A DNA stretch of 64,000 nt from Clostridiaceae bacterium 14S0207 (GCA_003288255.1 CP026600.1:248001-312000); one strand, 5' to 3'; positions 27,757 to 36,597 are shown, numbered from the stretch's first letter. The notes: generated from the letters alone by a model not told the origin. A program made the numbers and translations.

Positions 27757-28875
27757 ATGAACTTAAATAAATTTAAAGATCGAAAACATATGGATATAAT
27801 ATTACCAGCTGCAATTGCTTTATTTTGTGTTGTGATAATATCATATATATTTATGAAAATATTAGATAATTCAGGCGCTATTTTAAGTGGATTAGGAGGT
27901 TTATATACTATAGTAAGTCCATTTATATATGCGGCTATTATTGCATATATTTTGAATCCTATCATGAAATTTTTTGAAAGAAAATTTCACATGAAGCGAG
28001 CCGTTAGTATACTATGTACATATTTGATGATTATAGGAGTAATGATTATTTTAGTAGTTTATTTACTTCCTAAAGTCGTAAACAATCTTACAGATTTTGC
28101 GAGAAATGTACCGTATTTTGCAAATGAAGCTCAAGAATGGGTTGATAAATTTCTTAATAACAAACATATTCATGAAATAGTTAAATCACAGTTTGCAGCA
28201 TTTAATCCTCAAGTTATAATTTCTAAATTTAGTGATTTTTCAATGACTGCTCTAAATTCCTTTTTAAATGGAATGGTTTCTTTTACAAGTTCATTTATTA
28301 AATGGATTTTCGGATTTTTGATATCTATTTATATCTTATTTGATAAAGAGAGATTTAAAGAAATAACTAAAAATATGACTTTTGCCATATTCAAGCAAAA
28401 AAAAGGAAAGCTAATCATAGGGTTGTGTAAAAATCTAAATAATATGATAGGTACTTATATAGGGATAAAGGCTGTAGATTCATTAATAATAGGAGTGTTA
28501 GCATCTATAGGATTAGCTATAATTAAATCTCCATACAGCGTTTTAATAGCACTGATTGTTGGTATAACTAATATGATACCTTACTTTGGACCTTTTATAG
28601 GGATGATGGTAGGATTTCTAATAAATATTTTCTTTAGTCCAGTAAAAGCACTTGTAGTTTTAATATTTTTGTTTTTGTTACAACAATTTGATGCATGGTA
28701 TCTAGATCCTAAACTTATAGGTGGCAAAGTAGGATTAAGTCCATTTTTAGTAATATTTGCAGTTACACTAGGTGGAGGATTATATGGTCCAATAGGAATG
28801 GTATTGGCAGTTCCAATAATGGCAGTTTTAAAAATTTATATAGATAAGTTTTTAAAAAATAAAAAAATAATATAA
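27757..28875 (+). CDS. AI-2E family transporter
   Basis: A 372-residue protein with about eight hydrophobic segments and a long hydrophilic stretch between segments 3 and 4 (about residues 105-185). The C-terminal half has the family's conserved GITNMIPYFGPFIG and GLYGPIGMVLAVPIMAVLKI. Members include TqsA, but many are Na+/H+ antiporters or uncharacterised, so AI-2 export must not be assumed. AAGGATGAAGAG precedes the ATG. Monocistronic. Confidence 0.88.
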   Translation: MNLNKFKDRKHMDIILPAAIALFCVVIISYIFMKILDNSGAILSGLGGLYTIVSPFIYAAIIAYILNPIMKFFERKFHMKRAVSILCTYLMIIGVMIILVVYLLPKVVNNLTDFARNVPYFANEAQEWVDKFLNNKHIHEIVKSQFAAFNPQVIISKFSDFSMTALNSFLNGMVSFTSSFIKWIFGFLISIYILFDKERFKEITKNMTFAIFKQKKGKLIIGLCKNLNNMIGTYIGIKAVDSLIIGVLASIGLAIIKSPYSVLIALIVGITNMIPYFGPFIGMMVGFLINIFFSPVKALVVLIFLFLLQQFDAWYLDPKLIGGKVGLSPFLVIFAVTLGGGLYGPIGMVLAVPIMAVLKIYIDKFLKNKKII

Positions 28876-28888
28876 ATATATAAATATT

Positions 28889-28906
28889 GGGGACGGTTCA
28901 TTAAAA
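28889..28906 (+). repeat. GGGACGGTTCAT repeat, single unit
   Basis: GGGGACGGTTCATTAAAA lies 14 bases after the preceding stop codon. The inverted partner is missing; a transposase gene begins about 180 bases further on, so the pair may have been broken by that insertion. Confidence 0.75.
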
Positions 28907-29081
28907 TTTTAAATTTATAAACTTAGTTAAATATAATTTTATATTTAATCTAGAAGGTATATATTTAACTTAACTTCTTTAATTTTAAAAGCTTAATTTC
29001 CATAACTGAATATAATTTTAAATTAAGTAATTTATTTGAAGTAAATAATTATAATTATACTAAGTAATTTTTAAACATTTT

Positions 29082-30296
29082 TTAAGAAACTAGTTTTAAC
29101 TTATAAAAAACTCTTTCAATTGGAATATTATTTTTAGCTTGATTATAAACAAACCATACAAATTCCTTAGCCGTTAGGCTTCGTATGAATTCGATAGTAT
29201 CACCTATAGTAGATACTTGATGTAAATAACGTATTCTATATATTTCAAGAAAGTTGATTGTAAGAAATACAATCAAAAAATATCTTTCGATAGAAAGTAA
29301 GCTTCTAACCTTATATTTATCAAAACTTAAATGTGTTTTCAGATACTTATAATTGGTTTCAATGGTCCATCTATTAAGATAATATTCAATTATAGTTTGA
29401 GAATTAAGTTCTATATCAGTAGATAGCAAATATATTGGTGGTTTAAATTTATCACCATCAACTTCATAACAAATTAAAACTAATGAATTTTCAACATTGG
29501 AAACTTTACCTTCATATTTGTAAACTCCGTATTGTTTACCTTTGACGGTAACTACGTCTAAGGTAGAAGGAACAATATATTTTGTAAATTCTTTAAGTTG
29601 AACTGTTATGCCTAATGGAGATATTTTTCTATTAGATTTTAAAGCTCCAATTAAGTTGTAACCTTTAGTTAAACAACAATCTATAAGCCTCTGGCTAGTA
29701 TACCAGCTATCAACTAAGCAATAAATTTTATCAAAATTAGATGGTTTGTTAAAAGACTGTATAAAATCTATGGCAATATCAGATTTTCCTTTAAATGTTT
29801 TTTTGTGTTTTACGCAGTTTTCTTTACTCAAATAAGGCTTATAATTTAAAGGAATAGAAATATTATCTGTAACAAAATTAGAAGTAACTACACAATGGGA
29901 CCATAAGCTTTTACTTGATACATGAGAAAAATTATAACTTAATCCTTGCATCTTTTTCGCTTGTATCTTAGGATTTACAGTATCATCTATAGCCAAAAAT
30001 CCTACGGATTTGAGTTTTATGATTTTATCAAAGTGTAGATTTAAATAACTAATACGATTTTTATCAATAAGACTATCGTCCCATTTTGAATGGCTTAAAA
30101 ATCTATATATAGAACTACTATTTTTAGCAGTTAATACGGCTTTAGAAATCTTCAATAAAGATTTTGATCCAGATAAATTTATAAGTCCATTAGCAATAGT
30201 AGTTAAATTATGAAACTGAGATTTGCTCATTCCATAATTAATATCACTAAAATAGTTGCAAAGTTCCTTATTAATAGATAAAATATTACTTGGCAT
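29082..30296 (-). CDS. DDE transposase, IS701/IS4-clan type
   Basis: A 404-residue transposase. FLAIDDTVNPK (about residue 95-110) carries the first catalytic Asp, CLVDSWYTSQRL the second, and YLNRWTIETNYKYLK the Y(2)R(3)E(6)K signature of the IS4 clan with the final Glu. The DDT and the SRSO17-like N-terminal half suggest IS701. ACGGAGGT lies upstream of the start on the minus strand. The gene is intact. I could not identify convincing terminal inverted repeats, so element borders are left open. Confidence 0.85.
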   Translation of the reverse strand: MPSNILSINKELCNYFSDINYGMSKSQFHNLTTIANGLINLSGSKSLLKISKAVLTAKNSSSIYRFLSHSKWDDSLIDKNRISYLNLHFDKIIKLKSVGFLAIDDTVNPKIQAKKMQGLSYNFSHVSSKSLWSHCVVTSNFVTDNISIPLNYKPYLSKENCVKHKKTFKGKSDIAIDFIQSFNKPSNFDKIYCLVDSWYTSQRLIDCCLTKGYNLIGALKSNRKISPLGITVQLKEFTKYIVPSTLDVVTVKGKQYGVYKYEGKVSNVENSLVLICYEVDGDKFKPPIYLLSTDIELNSQTIIEYYLNRWTIETNYKYLKTHLSFDKYKVRSLLSIERYFLIVFLTINFLEIYRIRYLHQVSTIGDTIEFIRSLTAKEFVWFVYNQAKNNIPIERVFYKLKLVS

Positions 30297-30346
30297 ATTT
30301 ACCTCCGTGTATCAAATGTGTAGTAACTTTTTATATCATGGGGACG

Positions 30347-30366
30347 ATAAATATGCCATATTTATT
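30347..30366. repeat. Small hairpin between two transposase genes
   Basis: ATAAATAT and ATATTTAT form an 8-bp perfect stem. It is preceded at 30340 by GGGGACG, which recalls the start of the REP repeat but diverges after seven bases. On the minus strand it could end transcription of the RAYT gene. Confidence 0.35.
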
Positions 30367-30430
30367 TTTTTACATTTTTACCAATTTAGCTTTTTATTTT
30401 GCAGAAGTTAAGTTAATAATTAATAAAGGA

Positions 30431-31333
30431 CTATAAATTTTTACAATGACTAATTATAGATTTATATTGATCATCGTTTATTAATTTTATTCCAACAGAA
30501 CAGAGTGTTGATACACGAGCTTGGGTTAAGTTGCCTATATATTTACATATGTCCTTACATGTAAAATTGCAAAATCTTCGTATTAAAAATACACAAATAG
30601 CTTTTGTATTCGTATGAGTTTTATTATTTTTTATTAAAAATTCTTTAGGTGTTGTTTTTAGGTGACTTGATACTATGTTAATTATAGTTGTAGGAGACAT
30701 GGTAGATGATTTTAAATAAAGTTCACTTCTATATTCACTTTTTTCATGGGAGAAATTTATATTTTCTTTAATAGAAATGTTATCTGGAAGTTTTAAGATA
30801 TTAATGTAACGAACTCTAGCTTTAATTATATCCGGACTTAACTGTTGCATTATAAAATTTGCATCTAATATATCTAGGTTATCCTTTCGTATACCTAGAT
30901 AAATACCTAAACTAGAAAATCTATAATTTTGAATATTATTTTTGTAGGTTAGTATATCTTTAGGATTTTTATGTATATAAGTGGATAAAGTTAGTAAATA
31001 TTTATCATTATTTACTATTAAACTTTTAAATCGATCTTGAAACACATGACCATGTCTATTATAGATTTTATTGTAATATTGAGCATAACTCTGATTAATT
31101 CCATGCATAAATTTGCTTATATCAGCACCATTAGCATCAATAATGAAATGTCCATGGGTACTCATCAAGCAATAAGCATATATTTTAAAATTAAATTGAA
31201 TTTGATATTTTTTTAGAATCATTAAAAATTTTTCCCTATCTTTATTGTTTTTGAATAAATTTATATCACTTATACTTCTAACCATAACATGAAAAATGGA
31301 ATTTAATGATTTTTTTCTTGCACAACGTGGCAT
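30431..31333 (-). CDS. REP-associated tyrosine transposase (RAYT, Y1 family)
   Basis: A 300-residue protein beginning MPRCARKKSLNSIFHVMVRS, the classic RAYT/TnpA_REP opening. The HUH metal motif is MSTHGHFIID and the catalytic Tyr lies in INQSYAQYYNKIYNRHGHVFQDRF. A C-terminal extension (about 210-300) with FTCKDICKYIGNLTQARVSTL looks like a DnaA-C/HTH-type DNA-binding domain. RAYTs are single-copy endonucleases that mobilise short REP palindromes rather than flanking themselves with IS ends. Eight GGGACGGTTCAT elements lie within 12 kb on either side, making them its probable substrate (inferred). Confidence 0.9.
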   Translation of the reverse strand: MPRCARKKSLNSIFHVMVRSISDINLFKNNKDREKFLMILKKYQIQFNFKIYAYCLMSTHGHFIIDANGADISKFMHGINQSYAQYYNKIYNRHGHVFQDRFKSLIVNNDKYLLTLSTYIHKNPKDILTYKNNIQNYRFSSLGIYLGIRKDNLDILDANFIMQQLSPDIIKARVRYINILKLPDNISIKENINFSHEKSEYRSELYLKSSTMSPTTIINIVSSHLKTTPKEFLIKNNKTHTNTKAICVFLIRRFCNFTCKDICKYIGNLTQARVSTLCSVGIKLINDDQYKSIISHCKNL

Positions 31334-31519
31334 TGTTACTCCCTCGTTTCAATATAATAATTATTATAAACTATTGACAATTTTGAACGAAAATATTCCA
31401 ATAAATAAAGATAGTTGTTAAAAAATAAATAAATGTTATATTGATTTACACTATAGATTTTTAGTGCTAAGATTATATTTAAGGAATATTTTGCTATATA
31501 AAATGTGAGGAGTGATATT

Positions 31520-31780
31520 ATGGGAAAAGGTAAAAAGTTTTTACTAGGGGGATCCCTAATATTTGCAGGGTTTATATTGGGAAGTATAACAAAGAGAAGT
31601 AACAAGAAAAATAAAGGTACTAGTGACTTAGAGAGTGATAATACAAAAAAAATGTATAAGTTATATGGAAGCGATAGTTTATTTTGTGGATATGGTGAAA
31701 ATTATTCAGGAGATGGAAAGAAAACGGAAAGAGATAAAGAAATAGATGATGGAATAGATGATTATCAAAATTATGATTAA
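31520..31780 (+). CDS. Small hypothetical protein with glycine-zipper membrane segment
   Basis: 86 residues. ATG 31520 follows AGGAG (31508-31512) at 7 bases; an in-frame GTG at 31505 overlaps that site. Residues about 6-26 form one hydrophobic segment with spaced Gly (LLGGSLIFAGFILGS), followed by a Lys/Arg-rich cytoplasmic stretch and an acidic tail. The layout recalls YtxH-like proteins but I do not assign a family. Divergent from the RAYT gene. Confidence 0.65.
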   Translation: MGKGKKFLLGGSLIFAGFILGSITKRSNKKNKGTSDLESDNTKKMYKLYGSDSLFCGYGENYSGDGKKTERDKEIDDGIDDYQNYD

Positions 31781-31785
31781 ATAAA

Positions 31786-31909
31786 GGGACAGTTCATTAA
31801 AACAATAAATATTAAAATTTACTAAGATGACTTTTGTGTTAAATAAAGGTCATCTTATTTAATTTTAATATTTATAGAATTGATGTTTAAGAAATTAATG
31901 AACTGTCCC
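31786..31909. repeat. Long REPIN-like element, GGGACAGTTCAT variant
   Basis: Arms GGGACAGTTCATTAA (31786-31800) and TTAATGAACTGTCCC (31895-31909) are perfect inverted copies. Inside are nested inverted repeats: TAAATATTAAAATT with AATTTTAATATTTA, and AAGATGAC with GTCATCTT. The whole 124 bases can fold into one long hairpin. Both arms carry the same C-to-A/G-to-T change relative to the other copies, so the pair evolved together. Confidence 0.9.
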
Positions 31910-32031
31910 AAGACTTAAATTTTTAAAAAAGAATTTTATGTATATTCAAATCTAACCAAAAAGATGTGGTAATATTAAATAATGATAGCTTTAAATTTTA
32001 TATAAAAATAAAATATTAAGGATGGAGTTTA

Positions 32032-32724
32032 ATGGAATTAATAATTTATATTTTACATATAGTGTTACATTTAGATAAATATTTAGGACTTATTATTTCG
32101 TGGTTAGGATTTAAAACATATATTGTATTATTTTTAATAATTTTTATTGGGGGAGCTTTTATTATAACTCCATTTTTGCCTGGAAATTCATTATTGTTTA
32201 TTTCAGGTACATTTGCAGCTTTAGAATCTTTAAATATATATGTTTTAGTTATAAGTTTACTTTTAGCATCTATTCTTGGAGGATCTGTTAATTATCATAT
32301 AGGAAGATTTTTGGGAGAAAAAATTATAAATAACAAGATTGGAAAACTGATTTTAAAACCTAAATATATAGAGAAAACTAATGAATTTTACAAAAGAAAT
32401 GGAGGTAAAACATTAATTTTATCTAAATATGTTCCTATTGTGAGGACATTTGCATCATTTATGGCTGGAATGGGTAAAATGAGTTATAAAAAATTTGTAG
32501 CATATAATATTTTAGGAAGTATTTTATGGGTAATACCCATGAATATGATTGGATATTTATTTGGAAATATGCCATTTGTTAAAAATAATTATAGTTTTGT
32601 AATGGGAATTTTAATAATGGTATATATTATAATTGGAGTATTAACGTTTATAAGATATATAATAAGAAATAGAAACAGAAAATTAGAAATTAGAAATAAA
32701 GATAACGATGCTATTGAATTATAA
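32032..32724 (+). CDS. DedA family membrane protein
   Basis: A 230-residue protein with about five hydrophobic segments. The family pattern is visible: an acidic/hydrophobic reentrant region near TPFLPGNSLLFISGTFA, the conserved GRFLGEKI, and the loop FYKRNGGKTLILSKYVPIVRTFASFMAGMGKM with the essential Arg. DedA proteins act in lipid carrier recycling (undecaprenyl phosphate flipping) and membrane homeostasis. ATGGAGT precedes the ATG weakly. Followed 8 bases later by a REPIN. Confidence 0.88.
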   Translation: MELIIYILHIVLHLDKYLGLIISWLGFKTYIVLFLIIFIGGAFIITPFLPGNSLLFISGTFAALESLNIYVLVISLLLASILGGSVNYHIGRFLGEKIINNKIGKLILKPKYIEKTNEFYKRNGGKTLILSKYVPIVRTFASFMAGMGKMSYKKFVAYNILGSILWVIPMNMIGYLFGNMPFVKNNYSFVMGILIMVYIIIGVLTFIRYIIRNRNRKLEIRNKDNDAIEL

Positions 32725-32731
32725 ATAAAAA

Positions 32732-32783
32732 GGGGGACGGTTCATAAAAATTATTAATTAATAGTTTTTATGAACCGTCCCCC
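32732..32783. repeat. REPIN-like inverted pair of GGGACGGTTCAT repeats
   Basis: Arms GGGGGACGGTTCATAAAAA (32732-32750) and its perfect inverse (32765-32783) around a 14-base loop. Confidence 0.9.
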
Positions 32784-32852
32784 TATATTTATAGTTACAT
32801 ATTTATTTATATTTGTATTTATATTTATAACAAAATAAAAGTTGGGAATAGT

Positions 32853-32881
32853 TTGACAATTATATAAGGATATGTTATAAT
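32853..32881 (+). promoter_or_regulatory. Consensus SigA promoter before cobalamin riboswitch
   Basis: TTGACA (32853-32858) and TATAAT (32876-32881) with a 17-base spacer, both perfect consensus hexamers. It is the strongest-looking promoter in the window. Confidence 0.8.
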
Positions 32882-32997
32882 CCAATTGTTTAATAATTAA
32901 ATAAATTATAATATATAGTTTTTTACTTAACTATTGTATGTATTGTTGAATAATTAAAGTAATTATTAATGGGTTATTAAAGCAAAATTAAATAAAA

Positions 32998-33205
32998 AAT
33001 CTTTTGGTGAAAGTTATGAAGATAGCTTTTTAAAAGGGAAAATGGTGAAAATCCATTACGGTCCCGCCACTGTAAAGAAGAATATTATCTTAATATACCA
33101 CTGTAATATACGAAGTATTATGGGAAGGTGAGATTATATGATGATTCTAAGTCAGGAGACCTGCCAAGTGATTATGAAAAACGTGTTCTTACGAGGATGA
33201 GATAG
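32998..33205 (+). promoter_or_regulatory. Cobalamin riboswitch
   Basis: Contains the conserved B12-box elements in order: AAAAGGGAAAATGGTGAAAA region (33032-33051), CCATTACGGTCCCGCCACTGTAA region (33053-33075), GGGAAGG (33122) and AAGTCAGGAGACCTGCC (33149-33165). These match the core of adenosylcobalamin-type riboswitches. A terminator hairpin follows at 33286, consistent with transcriptional control. The next gene is 500 bases beyond that terminator and encodes a B3/B4-domain protein, not a cobalamin transporter or enzyme. Confidence 0.92.
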
Positions 33206-33285
33206 TTTTATGATACGATATATTTATACATATAATAATTTTTGTTTATTATAATAGTATAGTATGTTTTTTATGCGTGTTATTA

Positions 33286-33319
33286 AAACATCTTAAGAGT
33301 AATATTAAGGTGTTTTTTT
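33286..33319 (+). terminator. Terminator downstream of cobalamin riboswitch
   Basis: An 11-bp stem (33286-33296 with 33305-33315, one G-U pair) runs into a T tract. Probable expression platform of the riboswitch. Confidence 0.8.
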
Positions 33320-33345
33320 ATTTATAAAAATTTATATTGAAAATG

Positions 33346-33615
33346 TTGACTTAGATTAGAATTTTCATCTTATTTAAATTAATCAATATAGAGATTTAGT
33401 TTAATAAATATCTTATTAAAACAGTTATAAAAATTAATTAGCATATACCCTAGTCCCCCAAACTAGGTTATATATACAAAAAAAGGCTTTAAATTCACAG
33501 TTAAGCCAGGTTAAAAATAGTTAAAAGGCATTTATCCTAATTAAACCCACAAACCCACAAACCCACAAAAATATCCTTAAACTTTGATATACTTAAGTTT
33601 AAGGATATTTTTTTT
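33346..33615 (+). ncRNA. Candidate structured RNA of unknown function
   Basis: No open frame is present. In order there is TTGACT (33346) as a possible -35 with only a poor -10; a hairpin ATATACCCTAG / CTAGGTTATAT (about 33443-33473, one mismatch); a second hairpin GGCTT / AAGCC (33485-33507); three tandem CCCACAAA units (33547-33569); and a strong terminator at 33571. Several ordered hairpins ending in a terminator, between two units and without a gene, are suggestive. Transcription is not demonstrated. Confidence 0.35.
33571..33615 (+). terminator. Strong Rho-independent terminator
   Basis: ATATCCTTAAACTT (33571-33584) pairs perfectly with 33594-33607 and is followed by a run of T. No coding gene ends immediately upstream, so it must terminate riboswitch read-through or an RNA gene. 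Confidence 0.88.
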
Positions 33616-33818
33616 GAAAATTAATATTTTAATAAGAAATTAAGGAATTAAGGAATTTTTAAATTCAAATTAACTTTTTAAGAGATTGTGAAGGATATAT
33701 ATAATTTATTATATTTAATATAAAAATTAAGTAGTATAAGTATTTGGATTGGTAGTAATTTCTATATTATAAAAATGGATATTTAAGGATTCTAATATAT
33801 TAAAAATGGAGGAGCAAA

Positions 33819-34538
33819 ATGGATATAAGTATACATAATGAATTAAATTTTAAGTTACAAGAAAAAATAACTAACAAAAATTTGAAATTAGAAGATATTT
33901 GTAAGAATGGATTAGTTGGTAATGTTACTATTGGATATCTTGAAGGCAAAGTTAAGGTTAGAAAAAGTTCGCAAAGCTTATTAAAAGAAATAGCACTTCA
34001 GTGTGAAGAGATACAAAAATGTTATGAATTAAAAGATGTTTTAGAAATATACAATATAAAAAGTTGTAGAGAGGCATATAGAGCATTTGGACATGATCCA
34101 AGTAAATATAAAGTAGCATCTGAATCCTTATTTAGAAGAATAGTTAAGGGAAAAGGGTTATATGAAATAAATAATATTGTTGAAATAAACAACTTAATTT
34201 CTTTAAAAACAGCATTGCCAGTTTGTGCTTATGATAGAGAAAAAATTAATGGAAATATTATCTTTAAGTTAGGAGAAGAAAATGAACTTTATGAGGGGAT
34301 AGGCAGAGGACATATTAATATTTATAATTTACCTTGTTTTTATGATCAATTAGGTCCTTTTGGAACGACTACATCAGATAGTGTTAGGGCTATGATAACG
34401 GAAAGTACTAGAGAGTTATTGTTATGTATAGTTAGTTTTCATGAAACAAATAAAATGGAGGAATATTTAAACTATGCTAAAGAGCTATTAATTTTAGAAG
34501 GAAATGGCTTACAAATTACTACTAAAGTTGTTAAATAA
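33819..34538 (+). CDS. B3/B4 tRNA-binding domain protein
   Basis: A 239-residue protein matching the free-standing B3/B4 domain of phenylalanyl-tRNA synthetase beta subunits (about residues 60-220): SCREAYRAFGHDPSKYKVASESLFRRI, then NLISLKTALPVCAYD, and FYDQLGPFGTTTSDSVRAMIT. In the synthetase this domain hydrolyses mis-charged Tyr-tRNA; free-standing copies may edit tRNA or bind related ligands. ATGGAGGAG precedes the ATG. It is the first gene after the cobalamin riboswitch, but its own ribosome binding site and the terminator at 33571 argue against simple B12 control. Confidence 0.85.
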   Translation: MDISIHNELNFKLQEKITNKNLKLEDICKNGLVGNVTIGYLEGKVKVRKSSQSLLKEIALQCEEIQKCYELKDVLEIYNIKSCREAYRAFGHDPSKYKVASESLFRRIVKGKGLYEINNIVEINNLISLKTALPVCAYDREKINGNIIFKLGEENELYEGIGRGHINIYNLPCFYDQLGPFGTTTSDSVRAMITESTRELLLCIVSFHETNKMEEYLNYAKELLILEGNGLQITTKVVK

Positions 34539-34612
34539 AATATTGTTTTAAAAAGTTAATTCAATAAATATGAATTTACATATAATTAATAATTGCATTA
34601 TACTGTAAAAAC

Positions 34613-34667
34613 AGGATAAGTATATATTGTAAAAAATCATTTACATATATAAACTTATCCTATTTTT
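34613..34667 (+). terminator. Terminator after B3/B4 gene
   Basis: AGGATAAGT pairs with ACTTATCCT across an imperfect AT-rich inner stem and is followed by TATTTTT. It lies 75 bases past the stop codon. Confidence 0.75.
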
Positions 34668-34872
34668 AGATATGTAAAAAAATGTAATGAAAGAAAGAAG
34701 TTATTTTAAATATTGCTATTTAAAAGTAGAAATCATAAAATAAATTACTGCAAGCATTGATATAAGCTATAAATAAATAATTAGAAAATTCAAAAACAAG
34801 AACAAGTGCAAGAAAAAACATATAAAACTTGCAAAAAATAATATTTTTTAAAAAGAAATTTCAAAAAAAGTA

Positions 34873-34901
34873 TTGAAAAAATCAATGTTAATATGTAATA
34901 T
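34873..34901 (+). promoter_or_regulatory. Probable promoter of the symporter gene
   Basis: TTGAAA (34873-34878) and TAATAT (34896-34901) are spaced by 17 bases. The remaining bases of 34668-34982 show no gene. Confidence 0.45.
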
Positions 34902-34982
34902 ATATATATGAAGAGCAAAGTAATAAATATAAAAATGAAATTTTAAAATAAAAAATATTGCAAAATACATGGAGGGCGAAAT

Positions 34983-36242
34983 ATGAAAAATAAAAAAATA
35001 TCTTCCACGGGAAAAATTTTAGTAGCTTTAGTTTTAGGAGTAATTTTTGGAGTTATATTTAGCAAGTTTGTTCCAAAACATATAAATGATGTTGTGATTA
35101 AGTGGATTATAGGTCCGCTTGGAGATATGTTTTTAAGGGCAATTAAAATGGTTGTAGTTCCATTAGTATTATTTTCATTAATAGTTGGAACAGCAAGTAT
35201 TGGAGATATAAAGAAGCTAGGTAGAATTGGTGGAAAGACAGTTGGATTTTATCTTTTAACAACTGCATTTGCTGTAACTTTAGCTTTAATAATAGCAAAT
35301 TTTTTAAAGCCAGGAATTGGAGTTAACGTAGCACATACTGCAGCAAAACAAGTAAATGCTGCTAGTGCACCATTTATAATGGATATATTTACAAACATGA
35401 TACCAACAAATCCTATACAAGCTATGGTAGAAGGAAATATGCTTCAAATAATCTTTTTTGCTATAGTATCTGGAATTGCCATTACATTTATAGGTGAGAA
35501 AGCAAAGCCAGTAGTTATGTTGTGTGAGCAAGTAAATAATATTCTTTTAAAAATAATAACTTTAGTTATGATGACTGCACCAATTGGAGTTTTTGCCTTA
35601 ATAGCGAAAGTTATAATGAGCCAAGGTACAGGGGTTTTATTATCATTAATGAAATATGTATTAGTTGTAGTTGTTGGATTAGCTATTCATACTTTTATAA
35701 TCTATGGTGGGGCCTTGAAAATATTAGGAGGAGTAAATCCTATAAAATTCTTTAAGAAATTTTGGCCTGTTATGTTAGTTGGATTTAGTACATCAAGTAG
35801 TAATGCTACAATTCCTATAAACATGGAAACATGTAATGAAAAATTAGGAGTTTCAGAAAGAGTTAGTAGTTTTACAATACCTTTAGGTGCCACAATAAAT
35901 ATGGATGGAACAGCTATAATGCAAGGAGTGGCAGCCATATTTATAGCTCAAGTTTTTGGTGTTCATCTAACATTCCAACAACAGTTAATGATAGTTTTAA
36001 TATCTACATTATCTTCAGTAGGTACAGCTGGTGTGCCAAGTGCGGGAGTAGTAATGCTTACAATGGTTCTTCAACAAATTGGATTGCCTATGGAGGGTGT
36101 AGCTTTAGTACTAAGTGTTGATAGAATAGTAGATATGTTTAGAACAACTACCAATATAACTGGTGATGCCATATGTACTATAATAGTTGCAAATTCTGAA
36201 AAAGAATTAAACAAAAAAGAATATGATAAAATAGTAGCTTAA
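34983..36242 (+). CDS. Dicarboxylate/amino acid:cation symporter (DAACS family)
   Basis: A 419-residue protein of the glutamate/aspartate symporter family. The HP1 Ser-rich hairpin is FSTSSSNATIPINME, the TM7 ion-site motif GATINMDGTA, HP2 has SSVGTAGVPSAG, and TM8 holds RTTTNITGDA with the substrate-site Asp. Eight transmembrane helices plus two reentrant hairpins fit the length. TGGAGGG precedes the ATG. Likely takes up glutamate, aspartate or C4-dicarboxylates with Na+ or H+. Confidence 0.92.
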   Translation: MKNKKISSTGKILVALVLGVIFGVIFSKFVPKHINDVVIKWIIGPLGDMFLRAIKMVVVPLVLFSLIVGTASIGDIKKLGRIGGKTVGFYLLTTAFAVTLALIIANFLKPGIGVNVAHTAAKQVNAASAPFIMDIFTNMIPTNPIQAMVEGNMLQIIFFAIVSGIAITFIGEKAKPVVMLCEQVNNILLKIITLVMMTAPIGVFALIAKVIMSQGTGVLLSLMKYVLVVVVGLAIHTFIIYGGALKILGGVNPIKFFKKFWPVMLVGFSTSSSNATIPINMETCNEKLGVSERVSSFTIPLGATINMDGTAIMQGVAAIFIAQVFGVHLTFQQQLMIVLISTLSSVGTAGVPSAGVVMLTMVLQQIGLPMEGVALVLSVDRIVDMFRTTTNITGDAICTIIVANSEKELNKKEYDKIVA

Positions 36243-36275
36243 TGATTTATATCATATATTAAAATAAATTAAAAC

Positions 36276-36329
36276 AAAAAAGTCTATCTCAAATAGAAGT
36301 AAATTTTCTATGAAGAGATAGACTTTTTT
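36276..36329 (+). terminator. Rho-independent terminator after symporter
   Basis: AAAAAGTCTATCTC (36277-36290) pairs with GAGATAGACTTTTT (36315-36328) and is followed by T and A residues. Confidence 0.88.
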
Positions 36330-36597
36330 ATAAATAAAAAAGTAAGTTTATAAGTAATAACATACTTACATTAAAAAGGAAAGTATTAATATATCAACTT
36401 AATAAATAATATTTAAATCTTAAATTAATAATTTTATCTATACAACTTATAGCCAAAAAAATAGATTAAAAAAATAAAAATCAAAGAAGAAATTAATAAT
36501 ATATGATAAAAATAATAATTAATTACATAAATCTAATGCCATATTTTAAATTGTACATATTATAATAGTATAATCAATGTTTCATAAGTGAGGAGAG

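Noticed and set aside
29082-31333. IS701-type transposase and RAYT as one composite element
   Set aside because: Different enzyme classes, no shared terminal repeats, and RAYTs do not normally form composite elements.
31336-31605. Minus-strand open frame of 89 codons upstream of the RAYT gene
   Set aside because: It overlaps the divergent small gene at 31520 and codes for AT-driven low-complexity sequence.
33545-33569. CCCACAAA tandem units as a CRISPR or minisatellite
   Set aside because: Only three 8-base units without spacers; kept only as part of the candidate RNA.
33819-34538. B3/B4 gene as direct target of the cobalamin riboswitch
   Set aside because: Two terminators lie between, and the domain has no known B12 link; left as an open possibility in the findings only.
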